Source of the DNA: an uncultured Acetobacteraceae bacterium
Lineage (GTDB): Bacteria; Pseudomonadota; Alphaproteobacteria; Acetobacterales; Acetobacteraceae
Direction: 5' to 3'
Length of the DNA stretch: 33,698 nucleotides
Assembly (NCBI GenBank): GCA_937902425.1
Contig: CALFNB010000226.1
Coordinates: 1 to 33,698 of the forward strand
Part shown: piece after piece, positions 8,681 through 17,334 of the stretch
Numbering within the stretch: the stretch's first letter is position 1
Layout: every line of letters starts with the position of its first letter
Position numbers and translations under genes: made by a program
Notes under the pieces: model-generated
Databases searched by the model: none
Told to the model about the DNA's origin: nothing
The model's input: the letters and a program-made list of their open reading frames with translations, nothing else

Positions 8681-9514
8681 ATGCGGGACATTGTTATCTT
8701 TCTCGCCGCCGTTACTGCTTTGGGTGGAACGTGCGTGGGCGGGCCGGTCTATGCGCAGGCGCGTATCCAAGAAGAGAATCTTGTTTACACCGATCCAACG
8801 ATGGCGCTTCCAGGACGATGGACAGTAGGTGCCAATGCCGAATTGTGGGGAGGAATAACACCTTGGGTGAGAACTCAGGATTCGACACAGCAGTGGAAGG
8901 GATGGCAGGCGGGGGGCAGTCTTTCCGTTGGTTACGATGCGTTTCAGTTACAGTTGACCGGCTTGTCGGGTAGCGCCACCGGTACCTCGAGTATGTCTAA
9001 CGGAGCGACCGTACATACACACTCAGGCATCACCGAAATCGAAATATTGGGAAGGTACGTATTTCCCTCTGCACAGTTCTGGGGGATCACGCCTTATGTC
9101 TTGGGTGGCTATGATTTTGTGCAAGTGCCGCAGAGCGACGCGGTGTTCGGAAATTTCTTCTACCCCGCTACTGGTAGCTCGCAGCGCAAATTGACGAACA
9201 CCTTTAATACGCTCTTCATCGGTGTCGGCGGTCTGTACGAATTCACGCAGAACGTTGGCCTTCGGTTTGATGTGGAAATAGGGCCCAGTTTCGGCGAATC
9301 CAAATACACAAACTTCCTTCCCTCCATGAAGTCCGATTTCTCAGGGACGCAATTTGGATTCATGAGCCATCTCACCGTCTATTGGAGGATTACCGACGAT
9401 ATAGTCGCACAGGTTGGATTGAAAGCTGCCGGTATTGAGGGTGGCGCTAATGGAGTGCAAGTCTGGGGCGCGGCTGGCGCATTTGGCAGCATTGGGTATG
9501 CCCATCGCTTTTAA
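8681..9514 (+). CDS. outer-membrane beta-barrel protein
   Basis: N-terminal signal peptide (MRDIVIFLAAVTALGGTCVGGPVYAQA), alternating amphipathic strands, and a C-terminal aromatic (YAHRF) typical of OMPs. Confidence 0.72.
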   Translation: MRDIVIFLAAVTALGGTCVGGPVYAQARIQEENLVYTDPTMALPGRWTVGANAELWGGITPWVRTQDSTQQWKGWQAGGSLSVGYDAFQLQLTGLSGSATGTSSMSNGATVHTHSGITEIEILGRYVFPSAQFWGITPYVLGGYDFVQVPQSDAVFGNFFYPATGSSQRKLTNTFNTLFIGVGGLYEFTQNVGLRFDVEIGPSFGESKYTNFLPSMKSDFSGTQFGFMSHLTVYWRITDDIVAQVGLKAAGIEGGANGVQVWGAAGAFGSIGYAHRF

Positions 9515-9540
9515 GTATGCGCTCGGCGACAGGGACGACA

Positions 9541-11223
9541 ATGATTAAGCTGTTTGCTCAATTTCATCGTAGGCTGAAGCTGCGTCCGACGATCTGTTCA
9601 ACAAGGGCGCGCGAGGTCCTTTTCTCGCATGCTCGCCGCCCACTGTCGGCCGGTCGTGGGCCCGCATCATCGAATTTAGCTCTAGCTTGTCGCTGGGCCG
9701 GAGTCATTCTCCGGTATGCTGGTGTCTTGTGCGCATTCTCATTTGGCGGAGTGTCGGTTACGCGCGCCGATTCATTCGCGCTTATCGTTGGGGTCAGTCA
9801 ATACGCGGACAGTGAGATCAACCAACTCAGATTTGCCGATAATGATGCCAAGGAACTGGCTGAGTTCCTCCGACTATATTCGTACTACCCACGCGATTGC
9901 ATCACACTTCTATTGAATTCAGAGGCAACGAAACTTCGAATCTTGTCATCGTTGCAGGAACTCGAAAAGCGTTGTGGACCCAAGAACGGCGATCCAGGAG
10001 TCGCATTGGTATATTTCGCAGGACACGCTGCGGGCACAGCTGGCAGCGACCCGGATTTCCGGAAGGCGAACAGAAGTCAATCGCGGGAATTCTTGGTTCC
10101 GTATGACGCGCGTTTATCGGCCACCTACCTTCTTCCGGGTGGTGGTAGCGAGAATACAACATTCTTGAAGAAGGAGGAATTTGCTGCTCAGCTCGCCCGT
10201 TTGAAAGAGGCGAACATTGCAGTCGTTCTTGACAGCTGCCACAGCGGAATGCCCGATTTTCGAGGTCTCTTGCAGTTTTATACCGCCCAAGGACCGCAGT
10301 CCAGTGGTGGGGAAAGCAGACACATCGGACTTTTGGCGGCCAGTGGCGAATTGCAGGAATCGCTAGAATTTGCAGACTTACGGCATGGCGCTCTTTCCTT
10401 TGCAGTCCTTGAAGCGCTCCGGAAATTGCGATCACGAATGCCAGAGGGCAAACCATTTTACGTTGATTTGGAGACGCTTTACAAGACCGTTGGCACCGTG
10501 TTTGCCAGCCGGGAAGTACAGGGGCGCCGACTGTCGGACTGGCAGACTCCGGAGCGCAGCTACTTTCCCAATCAGGCCGATCTTGTAAAGGTCGCGGCCG
10601 TCACGGGAGCGTTCGAGCCCTCTACCGCGAGTGTTTCGGGTGGACCTCGGGCTTCGGGGACTGAGGCGCCGATGATTACAGCAATTACGCCACCAAGGTT
10701 CGGTGGCTCGCCATCAACTCCCGCTACTGCTCTGCTGGGAAAAGGCATACTTTACATCGCTGGTGCCATCCCGATCGGTGCTTATGTAGAGTTAGACGGA
10801 CAGATCATAGCGTGGCAGCCGGGTAAATCAATTGAAGCGACAGCAGGACGCCACATCATTGTAATTGGGGAATCCAGGTACGATTTTCGCGATGTAAGAG
10901 AAATTGAAATTAACAATGGCAGCCGCGTGACGATAACTGCGATCTTTCAGGGAACCCTTTCGATCCAGTCATTGCAAAAGGCGGATCCCAGCCTATTCGG
11001 CCCGGACCTAAGCATCATTCTCGACGGGAGTCCGCTGGGTGTTGGCAAGAATCTATCCTATACCGTCCCTGCGGGAACCCATTCACTTGCTGTAACCGTT
11101 TATGGCAGCCGAAAGACTGTTGATGTCTCAGTTAGACCACAATCACCTTTGACGGTCCGGTTTCTCACGCAGGCACTTCCGGGAGGATCGCCGTCGCGGC
11201 AAAGAGGACCTGTTCCCTACTAA
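9541..11223 (+). CDS. exported caspase-family (peptidase C14) protein with C-terminal PEGA-like region
   Basis: C14 catalytic dyad: VYFAGHA (His codon 10024-10026) and VVLDSCHSG (Cys codon 10237-10239). N-terminal hydrophobic export/TM segment (GVILRYAGVLCAFSFGGVSV). PEGA-like repeats GAYVELDGQIIAWQPGKSIEATAGRHIIVI and LSIILDGSPLGVGKNLSYTVPAGTHSLAV. An alternative upstream ATG lies at 9517. Confidence 0.85.
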   Translation: MIKLFAQFHRRLKLRPTICSTRAREVLFSHARRPLSAGRGPASSNLALACRWAGVILRYAGVLCAFSFGGVSVTRADSFALIVGVSQYADSEINQLRFADNDAKELAEFLRLYSYYPRDCITLLLNSEATKLRILSSLQELEKRCGPKNGDPGVALVYFAGHAAGTAGSDPDFRKANRSQSREFLVPYDARLSATYLLPGGGSENTTFLKKEEFAAQLARLKEANIAVVLDSCHSGMPDFRGLLQFYTAQGPQSSGGESRHIGLLAASGELQESLEFADLRHGALSFAVLEALRKLRSRMPEGKPFYVDLETLYKTVGTVFASREVQGRRLSDWQTPERSYFPNQADLVKVAAVTGAFEPSTASVSGGPRASGTEAPMITAITPPRFGGSPSTPATALLGKGILYIAGAIPIGAYVELDGQIIAWQPGKSIEATAGRHIIVIGESRYDFRDVREIEINNGSRVTITAIFQGTLSIQSLQKADPSLFGPDLSIILDGSPLGVGKNLSYTVPAGTHSLAVTVYGSRKTVDVSVRPQSPLTVRFLTQALPGGSPSRQRGPVPY

Positions 11224-11224
11224 C

Positions 11225-11254
11225 CCAACGCCGTTGTGAACTCGACGGCGTTGG
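11225..11254 (+). terminator. stem-loop immediately downstream of the caspase stop codon
   Basis: Perfect 10-bp arms CCAACGCCGT-tgtgaactcg-ACGGCGTTGG starting 1 nt after the stop; no T-tract follows. Confidence 0.5.
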
Positions 11255-11462
11255 TGCACAATCGGGACGGGGCCCGAGGTTACCCCAGACCCGAGCTGTT
11301 ATGCGGCAGCGGGGGGCCGGGACCAGTGAAGGGTATTCTACCGCCCTCTGGAGGGAGTGCGCCAACGTCCCATTACACACTTTTCGGCGTGGTCATCTAG
11401 GGTGTGGACTTCTTTCATCGTTGCATGTACATATCAGCCCAAATCAGTAGGTAGAGGCACAT

Positions 11463-12056
11463 ATGGACCCGACCACTATCTGGTGCGGCTATGGGGCCCA
11501 ATTCGGCGGAACAATTGTCATTGGGATCGATTGCCTAGTCGGTACACTTTACAACGTCGGCGATCCGACGGACAAGGTCCGGTACTGTGAGGTGCAAAGC
11601 CAAGGCGTGACCATTGGCGCTGGGCTTGGAGGCGGCGTCGGCATCATGTTTCTGCTTGCGCTCGGTTTCGCCTCGCCGCAAGAACTCAACGGCTGGGCCA
11701 GCGTCGACGTCGATTTCGCATTCGATCTCGGCATTAAGGGACTCGGTAAGTACCTCGAGAGTCTCTACGAGGTGGGCAAGGCCGGCAAAATTATGAAATA
11801 CTGGGGCAAGGGCGTCACTTTTTTAGAAGACTACTCTAAGACTAAGGACTTCACATTCAACGCGATCAAGAATCGCGATCTCGTTGTAGACCCGCACAAA
11901 CAGCAATTTATTGCTTGGCCCATTCCGACGCCGATTCCAACCAGCCTCCAGGTTTCGCTTGGTAAGCGCGCCTCCGAGGTCGACGTCACGTCTTGGGGCA
12001 CCGTCGACCTGCGCAACGAACTACGGAAGCTTTCAGGGAAGACGGTCCCCACCTGA
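11463..12056 (+). CDS. hypothetical protein, glycine-rich hydrophobic segment
   Basis: 197 aa ORF filling the lower-GC segment. Contains VTIGAGLGGGVGIMFLLALG and a coherent composition; no family recognised. Confidence 0.55.
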   Translation: MDPTTIWCGYGAQFGGTIVIGIDCLVGTLYNVGDPTDKVRYCEVQSQGVTIGAGLGGGVGIMFLLALGFASPQELNGWASVDVDFAFDLGIKGLGKYLESLYEVGKAGKIMKYWGKGVTFLEDYSKTKDFTFNAIKNRDLVVDPHKQQFIAWPIPTPIPTSLQVSLGKRASEVDVTSWGTVDLRNELRKLSGKTVPT

Positions 12057-12133
12057 TCTTTTCATCCAGGTTGCGTCGTATTTTCTTCCGCCGATTGGTA
12101 TTACTCCCGTGGCTCCGTCCGACAATGTCAGTA

Positions 12134-12553
12134 TCAGGAAATGGCCCGCAGATCGGTCACCATGCCTCCCCACGTCGTGTCGGCGACGCGATGGATCAGG
12201 CGGTGGTCCGCGCTGATCAATGTCGCTCCGCGTTGCTCACCGAGTGCCAGGTAGAAACAATCGTAGGCCGGATGATCCAGCAGCCTCGAGAGTGCCGCCG
12301 CGCGGGGGGCGAGCGAAGCAGTTGGCACCAGTTCATCCAGAATCGATGGCAGGCGTGTCACCGCGGCGAGCTGCTGCGTTTGGTGCATCATGCCACGTCG
12401 AACCATTTTCCAGGTGGCATTGCAGACTTCCGGCATGATCAGATCGGGAGCGATCAGAATATCTCCACGCGTCAGCAGTGCCTCGGCCATGCGCGATCCG
12501 TCTTCATCGACAAACCATTTCAACGCGACACTGGCGTCAATGACGAGGATCAC
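12134..12553 (-). CDS. vapC: PIN-domain toxin, VapC-like
   Basis: PIN-domain pattern MILVIDASVALKWFVDE ... DLIMPEVCNATWK ... PAYDCFYLALGEQRGATLISADHRLIHRV. Confidence 0.88.
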   Translation of the reverse strand: MILVIDASVALKWFVDEDGSRMAEALLTRGDILIAPDLIMPEVCNATWKMVRRGMMHQTQQLAAVTRLPSILDELVPTASLAPRAAALSRLLDHPAYDCFYLALGEQRGATLISADHRLIHRVADTTWGGMVTDLRAIS

Positions 12554-12783
12554 CGTTCGTCGCGTCCCTCCCTGACAAAGTCTTCAGAAAGCATTCGAGG
12601 CCCAGCGGGCGTCAAGGCACGAATTTCCGCCAGTTCCCGGACCAACGCGGTGCGGGGCTTTCGAGCAGCCTCTGTCAGCACCTGGCGGAGTTCCGCTTCC
12701 AGGGAACGGCCGTGTTCCATCGCGCGCTCCTTCAGGGATTGAAGAACGACGTCATCGACACCGCGGATAAGAATCTGTCCCAC
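12550..12783 (-). CDS. vapB: FitA/VapB-like ribbon-helix-helix antitoxin
   Basis: GQILIRGVDDVVLQSLKERAMEHGRSLEAELRQVLTEAA is FitA-like RHH. It overlaps the PIN gene by 4 nt (ATGA). GTG start proposed at 12783. Confidence 0.8.
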   Translation of the reverse strand: MGQILIRGVDDVVLQSLKERAMEHGRSLEAELRQVLTEAARKPRTALVRELAEIRALTPAGPRMLSEDFVREGRDER

Positions 12784-12795
12784 TTGAATATCCTT

Positions 12796-12821
12796 GATTG
12801 ATAGCGTGTATGCTATCAATC
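12796..12821. promoter_or_regulatory. palindromic operator candidate for the vapBC-like operon
   Basis: Perfect inverted repeat GATTGATAGC-gtgtat-GCTATCAATC, 12 bp upstream of the proposed antitoxin start. Confidence 0.6.
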
Positions 12822-13172
12822 TCGTCGACCAAGATCAAGGTGGAATTCATTCCCCGTCTTGCCGGGCGAATGGAGCTCGCCGGACCTGTGGGTCACCCTC
12901 CGCCTATCCGCGATTTCTGGCCCCCACCCGCACCAACGCTGTTCCGCGGCGCCGACAGCGCCGCGACAATCGACGGTACCACCCTGGCCGGCTGGCCCGC
13001 CTCGCGCCGCTCCGGCGTTTGTAGCAACCATCGTACCGGTCGCGGATCGAGATCGGCGCGCGCGATCGAAAGCGCCCCGTCCGCCGTTTCGATCTCCTAA
13101 CCATCCGTCGCGCGGGAAAGCCGTCCTTCGGCCACCCACATCCCCGTAGCAGCATGCCGAGTTCCGCGTCAG

Positions 13173-14600
13173 TCACAACCGCGCACCGGTGAAAATGTCA
13201 TCCGCGATCTTGCGGTGCTGCCACTTCCCGTCCTCCAGGCTGCCTTTGAATTCGCCGTTCTCGACCACGACCTTGCCGCGCAGCACCGTCAGGCACGGCC
13301 ACGCCTCCATCTCGCGGCCTTCCCACGGCGTATAATCTGCCTCGTGCAGCCGCGAGGCCGTGATGACCCGCTTGTCCGCCGGATCGAGCACCGTGATGTC
13401 CGCGTCGGATCCCGCCGCCAAGGCGCCCTTGCGCGGATACAGCCCCATGATCTTCGCCGCGTTCGTCGATACCAGATCGACATAACGCGACAGCGAGTAG
13501 CCGCGTTTGCCCACCATCTCCGTGTACATCAACGACACCCGAGGCTCGACGCCGGCGTTGCCGCCGGTGGTGTCGTCGATCCGCGCACCCTGCAATTTCT
13601 TGGCCAGGGTACAGCAGATTTCATCGGTCGCCACGCAATTGATCGCGCCATCCAATGTGCCGGCCCACAGTTCCTTATGATCCTCCGCCGACTTCAGCGA
13701 CGGATAGGTGTGGTAGATCTGTCCGTTCGGCCGTTTATAATCCTCATTGGTGTAGAGCATGTACTGGTGCAGCGACTCGCCATAGATCGGCACGCCGCGA
13801 GACCGTGCCTCGCGGATCGCCTGCACGCCGGTGCCGGCGGAAACGTGCATCATGTACAGCGCGGTGCCCTTGATCTTCTCCGCCAGCCGGATCACGCGGC
13901 GGAACGAAATATCTTCCGACAGCGTATTGTGTACCTCGGCCATGTTCTCGAACCCGGTCCGATCTTCGCGGATCAGCTTCGCGTACATGTGCATAACGAT
14001 GTCGTTGTCTTCGGAGTGGATGACACCAAGACCCTGCTTCGCCGCCAGGACCCGGAAGATCTCCCAGATGTCGCCGAAATCGACCATGCGGCCTTTGCGG
14101 CTCGGGGTGATGTCGGTGGTGAATATCTTGACGGTCGGGTAGCCGGCCTGGATCGCTTCGCCGATCTGGCCGGGCAGGTCGACCGGCAGCGCGCCTTCCA
14201 CCATGATGTGTTGCGCGTAGTCGCAGGCGCAATGTCCCTTCCAGTCCTGCTCACGCTTTTCGATCGCGTCCCGCACGTTGGAGCCCAGAGAGGCGCGGGT
14301 GAAGTCGATCATCGTCGTGGTGCCGCCATGCACGGCGGCTTTGCTGACGACATCGGGTGGCTCGGTGAGGCCGGCGCTGCCGTCGGGATTGGGCAAGTGC
14401 CACTTGCAATGCACATGCGGATCGATCCCGCCCGGCATCACGATTTTCCCCACCGCGTCGATCACCCGAGCCCCAGGCGGCACCGGAAAACTGCCGCTCG
14501 CCGCGACGCCGACGATCTTGTCGCCCGCGATGGCGATGTCATAGGCGCCGACACCCTGCGGGGTCACCACCGTGTCGCCTCGAATGAACAGATCAACCAT
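13173..14600 (-). CDS. dihydropyrimidinase / D-hydantoinase family amidohydrolase
   Basis: MVDLFIRGDTVVTPQGVGAYDIAIAGDKIVGV...VMPGGIDPHVH metal motif, GYPTVKIFTTD with candidate carboxylated Lys, and ATDEICCT region. Confidence 0.88.
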   Translation of the reverse strand: MVDLFIRGDTVVTPQGVGAYDIAIAGDKIVGVAASGSFPVPPGARVIDAVGKIVMPGGIDPHVHCKWHLPNPDGSAGLTEPPDVVSKAAVHGGTTTMIDFTRASLGSNVRDAIEKREQDWKGHCACDYAQHIMVEGALPVDLPGQIGEAIQAGYPTVKIFTTDITPSRKGRMVDFGDIWEIFRVLAAKQGLGVIHSEDNDIVMHMYAKLIREDRTGFENMAEVHNTLSEDISFRRVIRLAEKIKGTALYMMHVSAGTGVQAIREARSRGVPIYGESLHQYMLYTNEDYKRPNGQIYHTYPSLKSAEDHKELWAGTLDGAINCVATDEICCTLAKKLQGARIDDTTGGNAGVEPRVSLMYTEMVGKRGYSLSRYVDLVSTNAAKIMGLYPRKGALAAGSDADITVLDPADKRVITASRLHEADYTPWEGREMEAWPCLTVLRGKVVVENGEFKGSLEDGKWQHRKIADDIFTGARL

Positions 14601-14655
14601 GATATCCCCCTGGCCACAGGCGAGGATCATCCCGCGCCAGGAAGCGAGAGGCAAG

Positions 14656-15768
14656 ATGGTGCAGGTGTTCGATGTGGTGGTGATCGGCGCCGGCATGGCG
14701 GGCGCCTCGATCGCCGCGTTCCTGTCCGAGCATCGCCGCGTCGCGCTGGTGGAGGCGGAGGAACAAGCCGGTTACCACACCACCGGCCGTTCCGCCGCGC
14801 TGTGGACCGCGAATTACGGACCGCCGGACGTGCGGTTGCTGACCCGGTTGTCGCGCGGGTTTTTCGAAACGCCGCCGGATGGTTTCGCCACCGTGCCGTT
14901 GATGCGCCAGCGTCCGGTGCTGTTCCTCGCGACCGCCGAGCAAATGCCGGAATTGGACCAGGCCATGTCCGAGGGCACCGGCCTGTACCGCGTCAGCATC
15001 GCCGACGCCGAAACGATGCTTCCCCCATTGCGCAAGGGCTACCTCGCGGGCGCGGCGGTGGAGGACGACGCGTTCGACATGGATGTCAGCGCGATCCATC
15101 AGGGTTTCCTGAAACAACTCCGGACCCGGAACGGTGTGCTGGCGTTACGCAATCGCGCCGGCCGGATCACGCACACGACGGGCACCTGGCATGTCAAGAC
15201 GTCCTCCGGTGCCGTGTTTCAGGCCGGCGTCGTGGTCAACGCCGCTGGTGCCTGGGGCGATGAGGTCGCCACATTGGCTGGCGTGGCGCCAATCGGACTG
15301 GTGCCGAAACGGCGCACCGCCGCGATCGTCGATCCCTCGCCGTGGGACGCCGAGCATTGGCCGATGGTGCTGGACGTTGGCGAGAACTGGTATGCGAGAC
15401 CAGAGGCACGCACGCGCCTGATGGTCTCCCCGGCGGACGAGACCCCCACGTACCCGCACGATGTCCAGCCGGAGGAAATCGACGTCGCGATCGGCATCGA
15501 CCGCATGCAACAGGCCCTCGACATCACCGTTCTTAGAGTGGAACATTCGTGGGCCGGCCTGCGCACCTTCACGCCAGACGGCAGCCTCGCTTTTGGATGG
15601 GACACAATCAAACAAGGGTTTTTCTGGTGCGTGGGGCAGGGGGGATACGGGATTCAGACCTCGCCCGCCGCCGGCCGCCTCGCCGCCGACCTGGTACTGG
15701 GCTTCGACCCGGGTGAGGCCGCGCCGGCACTCACGCTGATTGACCCCAGTCGATTTCACGCGGCATGA
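14656..15768 (+). CDS. DAO-family FAD-dependent oxidoreductase
   Basis: N-terminal dinucleotide-binding FDVVVIGAGMAGASIAAFLSEHRRVALVEAE; AALWTANYG; C-terminal GLRTFTPDGSLAFGWD...GQGGYGIQTSPAAGRLAADLV. Confidence 0.88.
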   Translation: MVQVFDVVVIGAGMAGASIAAFLSEHRRVALVEAEEQAGYHTTGRSAALWTANYGPPDVRLLTRLSRGFFETPPDGFATVPLMRQRPVLFLATAEQMPELDQAMSEGTGLYRVSIADAETMLPPLRKGYLAGAAVEDDAFDMDVSAIHQGFLKQLRTRNGVLALRNRAGRITHTTGTWHVKTSSGAVFQAGVVVNAAGAWGDEVATLAGVAPIGLVPKRRTAAIVDPSPWDAEHWPMVLDVGENWYARPEARTRLMVSPADETPTYPHDVQPEEIDVAIGIDRMQQALDITVLRVEHSWAGLRTFTPDGSLAFGWDTIKQGFFWCVGQGGYGIQTSPAAGRLAADLVLGFDPGEAAPALTLIDPSRFHAA

Positions 15769-15792
15769 CAGAGTAAACCAAAGGACCCCGCC

Positions 15793-17115
15793 ATGCTTTC
15801 CGAAGCCGATAACGTCCTGCTGACCCGCACCGGCCGCGCGACACCGATGGGCGATCTGTTCCGCCGCTTCTGGCACCCCGTGCTGCTGAGCGCCGAACTG
15901 CCGGAACCCGACGGCGCGCCACTGCGCGTCACCGTCCTCGGCGAGGACCTGCGCGCGTTCCGGGCCACCGATGGCTCGGTCGGTCTCGTCTCCCCGCGCT
16001 GCCCGCACCGCGGCGCCGATCTCTTCTACGGCCGTAACGAGGAGGGCGGCATCCGCTGCGCCTATCACGGCTGGAAATTCGCCACCGGCGGACGCTGCCT
16101 CGCACTGCCCACCATGGACCCCGGACCAGCCCGCGAACGCGCCGAGCAAAATGTCAATCTCCTCGCGTATCCAACGCAAGAGGCCGGCGGCTTCATCTGG
16201 GCGTATCTCGGCCCGCGCCAGCATCGGCCGAAACTCCCGGAACTCGAGTTCCTCGCACTTCCCGCCGCGCACGTTTTCGTTTCGAAGAAGCTGCAACAAT
16301 GCAATTGGGCGCAGGCCTACGAAGGCGGCCTCGACACCGCGCACTTCTCATTCCTGCACATGACCGTGTCAGATGCCGCCGACGTCACGACGCGGCTGAT
16401 GACCAAGGTCTCGTCGAACACCGACACGGTGCGCTGGATGCGCGACGACGGCGCCCCGCGCTTCACTATCGCCGAGCATCCCGCCGGTCTCGTCCTCGGA
16501 GCCGCTCGGCGCGGCGATCCTGGGCAGAACTACTGGCGCATCAGCCAGTTCCTGATGCCCAATCACGGCCTCGCCCCCAATGCATTCCCGGGCGAGAACC
16601 ATCACGGTCAATGCTGGGTGCCGATCGACGACACCTCGTGCTGGATCCACTGCTACACCTGGAACCCCGAGCGTCCGCTGACCGAGGCTGAGTGCCACCG
16701 GTTCCGCTCCGGCTCCGGCGTGCATGCCGAGGTCGACACCCAGTACATCCCGATCCGCCGCCGCGAGAACGACTATCTCATCGACCGCGCGAAGCAAAAG
16801 ACCGAGACCTACACCGGGATCGAGGGTGTCTCGGAACAAGACGCCTGCATCCAGGACAGTCAGGGTCTCATCGCCGATCGCACGACCGAGCATCTCGGCC
16901 CGACCGACATGGGCGTGATCCGCTTCCGCCGCCTGATCCTGGAAGCGGTGCGGGCATTGGAGAACGGCGAACCACCGCGCGCCGTCGCGCATCCGGAAGC
17001 GTATCGAGTCCGCTCGGGCGGTGCTGTCGCGCCGGCCGATGTGCCGCTGGCGGAGGCGATGCGCGATCGTTTCGGTCACGAACACGGGGTCGTGCGGAGC
17101 GATCGTTTTTCGTAA
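15793..17115 (+). CDS. Rieske 2Fe-2S aromatic-ring-hydroxylating oxygenase, alpha subunit
   Basis: Rieske motif CPHRGADLFYGRNEEGGIRCAYHGWKF (CxH-x16-CxxH) and mononuclear-iron motif DTAHFSFLH (Dx2Hx4H). Confidence 0.93.
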   Translation: MLSEADNVLLTRTGRATPMGDLFRRFWHPVLLSAELPEPDGAPLRVTVLGEDLRAFRATDGSVGLVSPRCPHRGADLFYGRNEEGGIRCAYHGWKFATGGRCLALPTMDPGPARERAEQNVNLLAYPTQEAGGFIWAYLGPRQHRPKLPELEFLALPAAHVFVSKKLQQCNWAQAYEGGLDTAHFSFLHMTVSDAADVTTRLMTKVSSNTDTVRWMRDDGAPRFTIAEHPAGLVLGAARRGDPGQNYWRISQFLMPNHGLAPNAFPGENHHGQCWVPIDDTSCWIHCYTWNPERPLTEAECHRFRSGSGVHAEVDTQYIPIRRRENDYLIDRAKQKTETYTGIEGVSEQDACIQDSQGLIADRTTEHLGPTDMGVIRFRRLILEAVRALENGEPPRAVAHPEAYRVRSGGAVAPADVPLAEAMRDRFGHEHGVVRSDRFS

Positions 17116-17334
17116 TCGCGGACATCGCCTGGCGGCCCCTCCCATCACCACGTCATGGCAAAACCGAGGCGCGGCTGGAACGATCCGCGGAGGCTGTGGA
17201 AAGTGCGTCAGGCGCGGATCCTGTGCGAAACGCACGACAATATCCCTCCCCACGTTTGCCCACGCCCCGGAATGGGACCACACTGCCCGCCGAGCATCTT
17301 CGACCGTGCGACACGGCGAGAGGGAGAGAACGTC

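Noticed and set aside
12904-13176. Minus-strand ORF abutting the hydantoinase stop (MTDAELGMLLRGCGWPKDGF...)
   Set aside because: Start placement is attractive, but the translation turns into Arg-rich low-complexity sequence with no family. It could be a decayed gene, but I cannot support a pseudogene call.
13215-15263. 682-aa plus-strand ORF opposite the hydantoinase
   Set aside because: Antisense/frame-shadow ORF rich in R/H/D/G; the opposite strand carries a clear hydantoinase and the same-strand DAO gene explains the rest.
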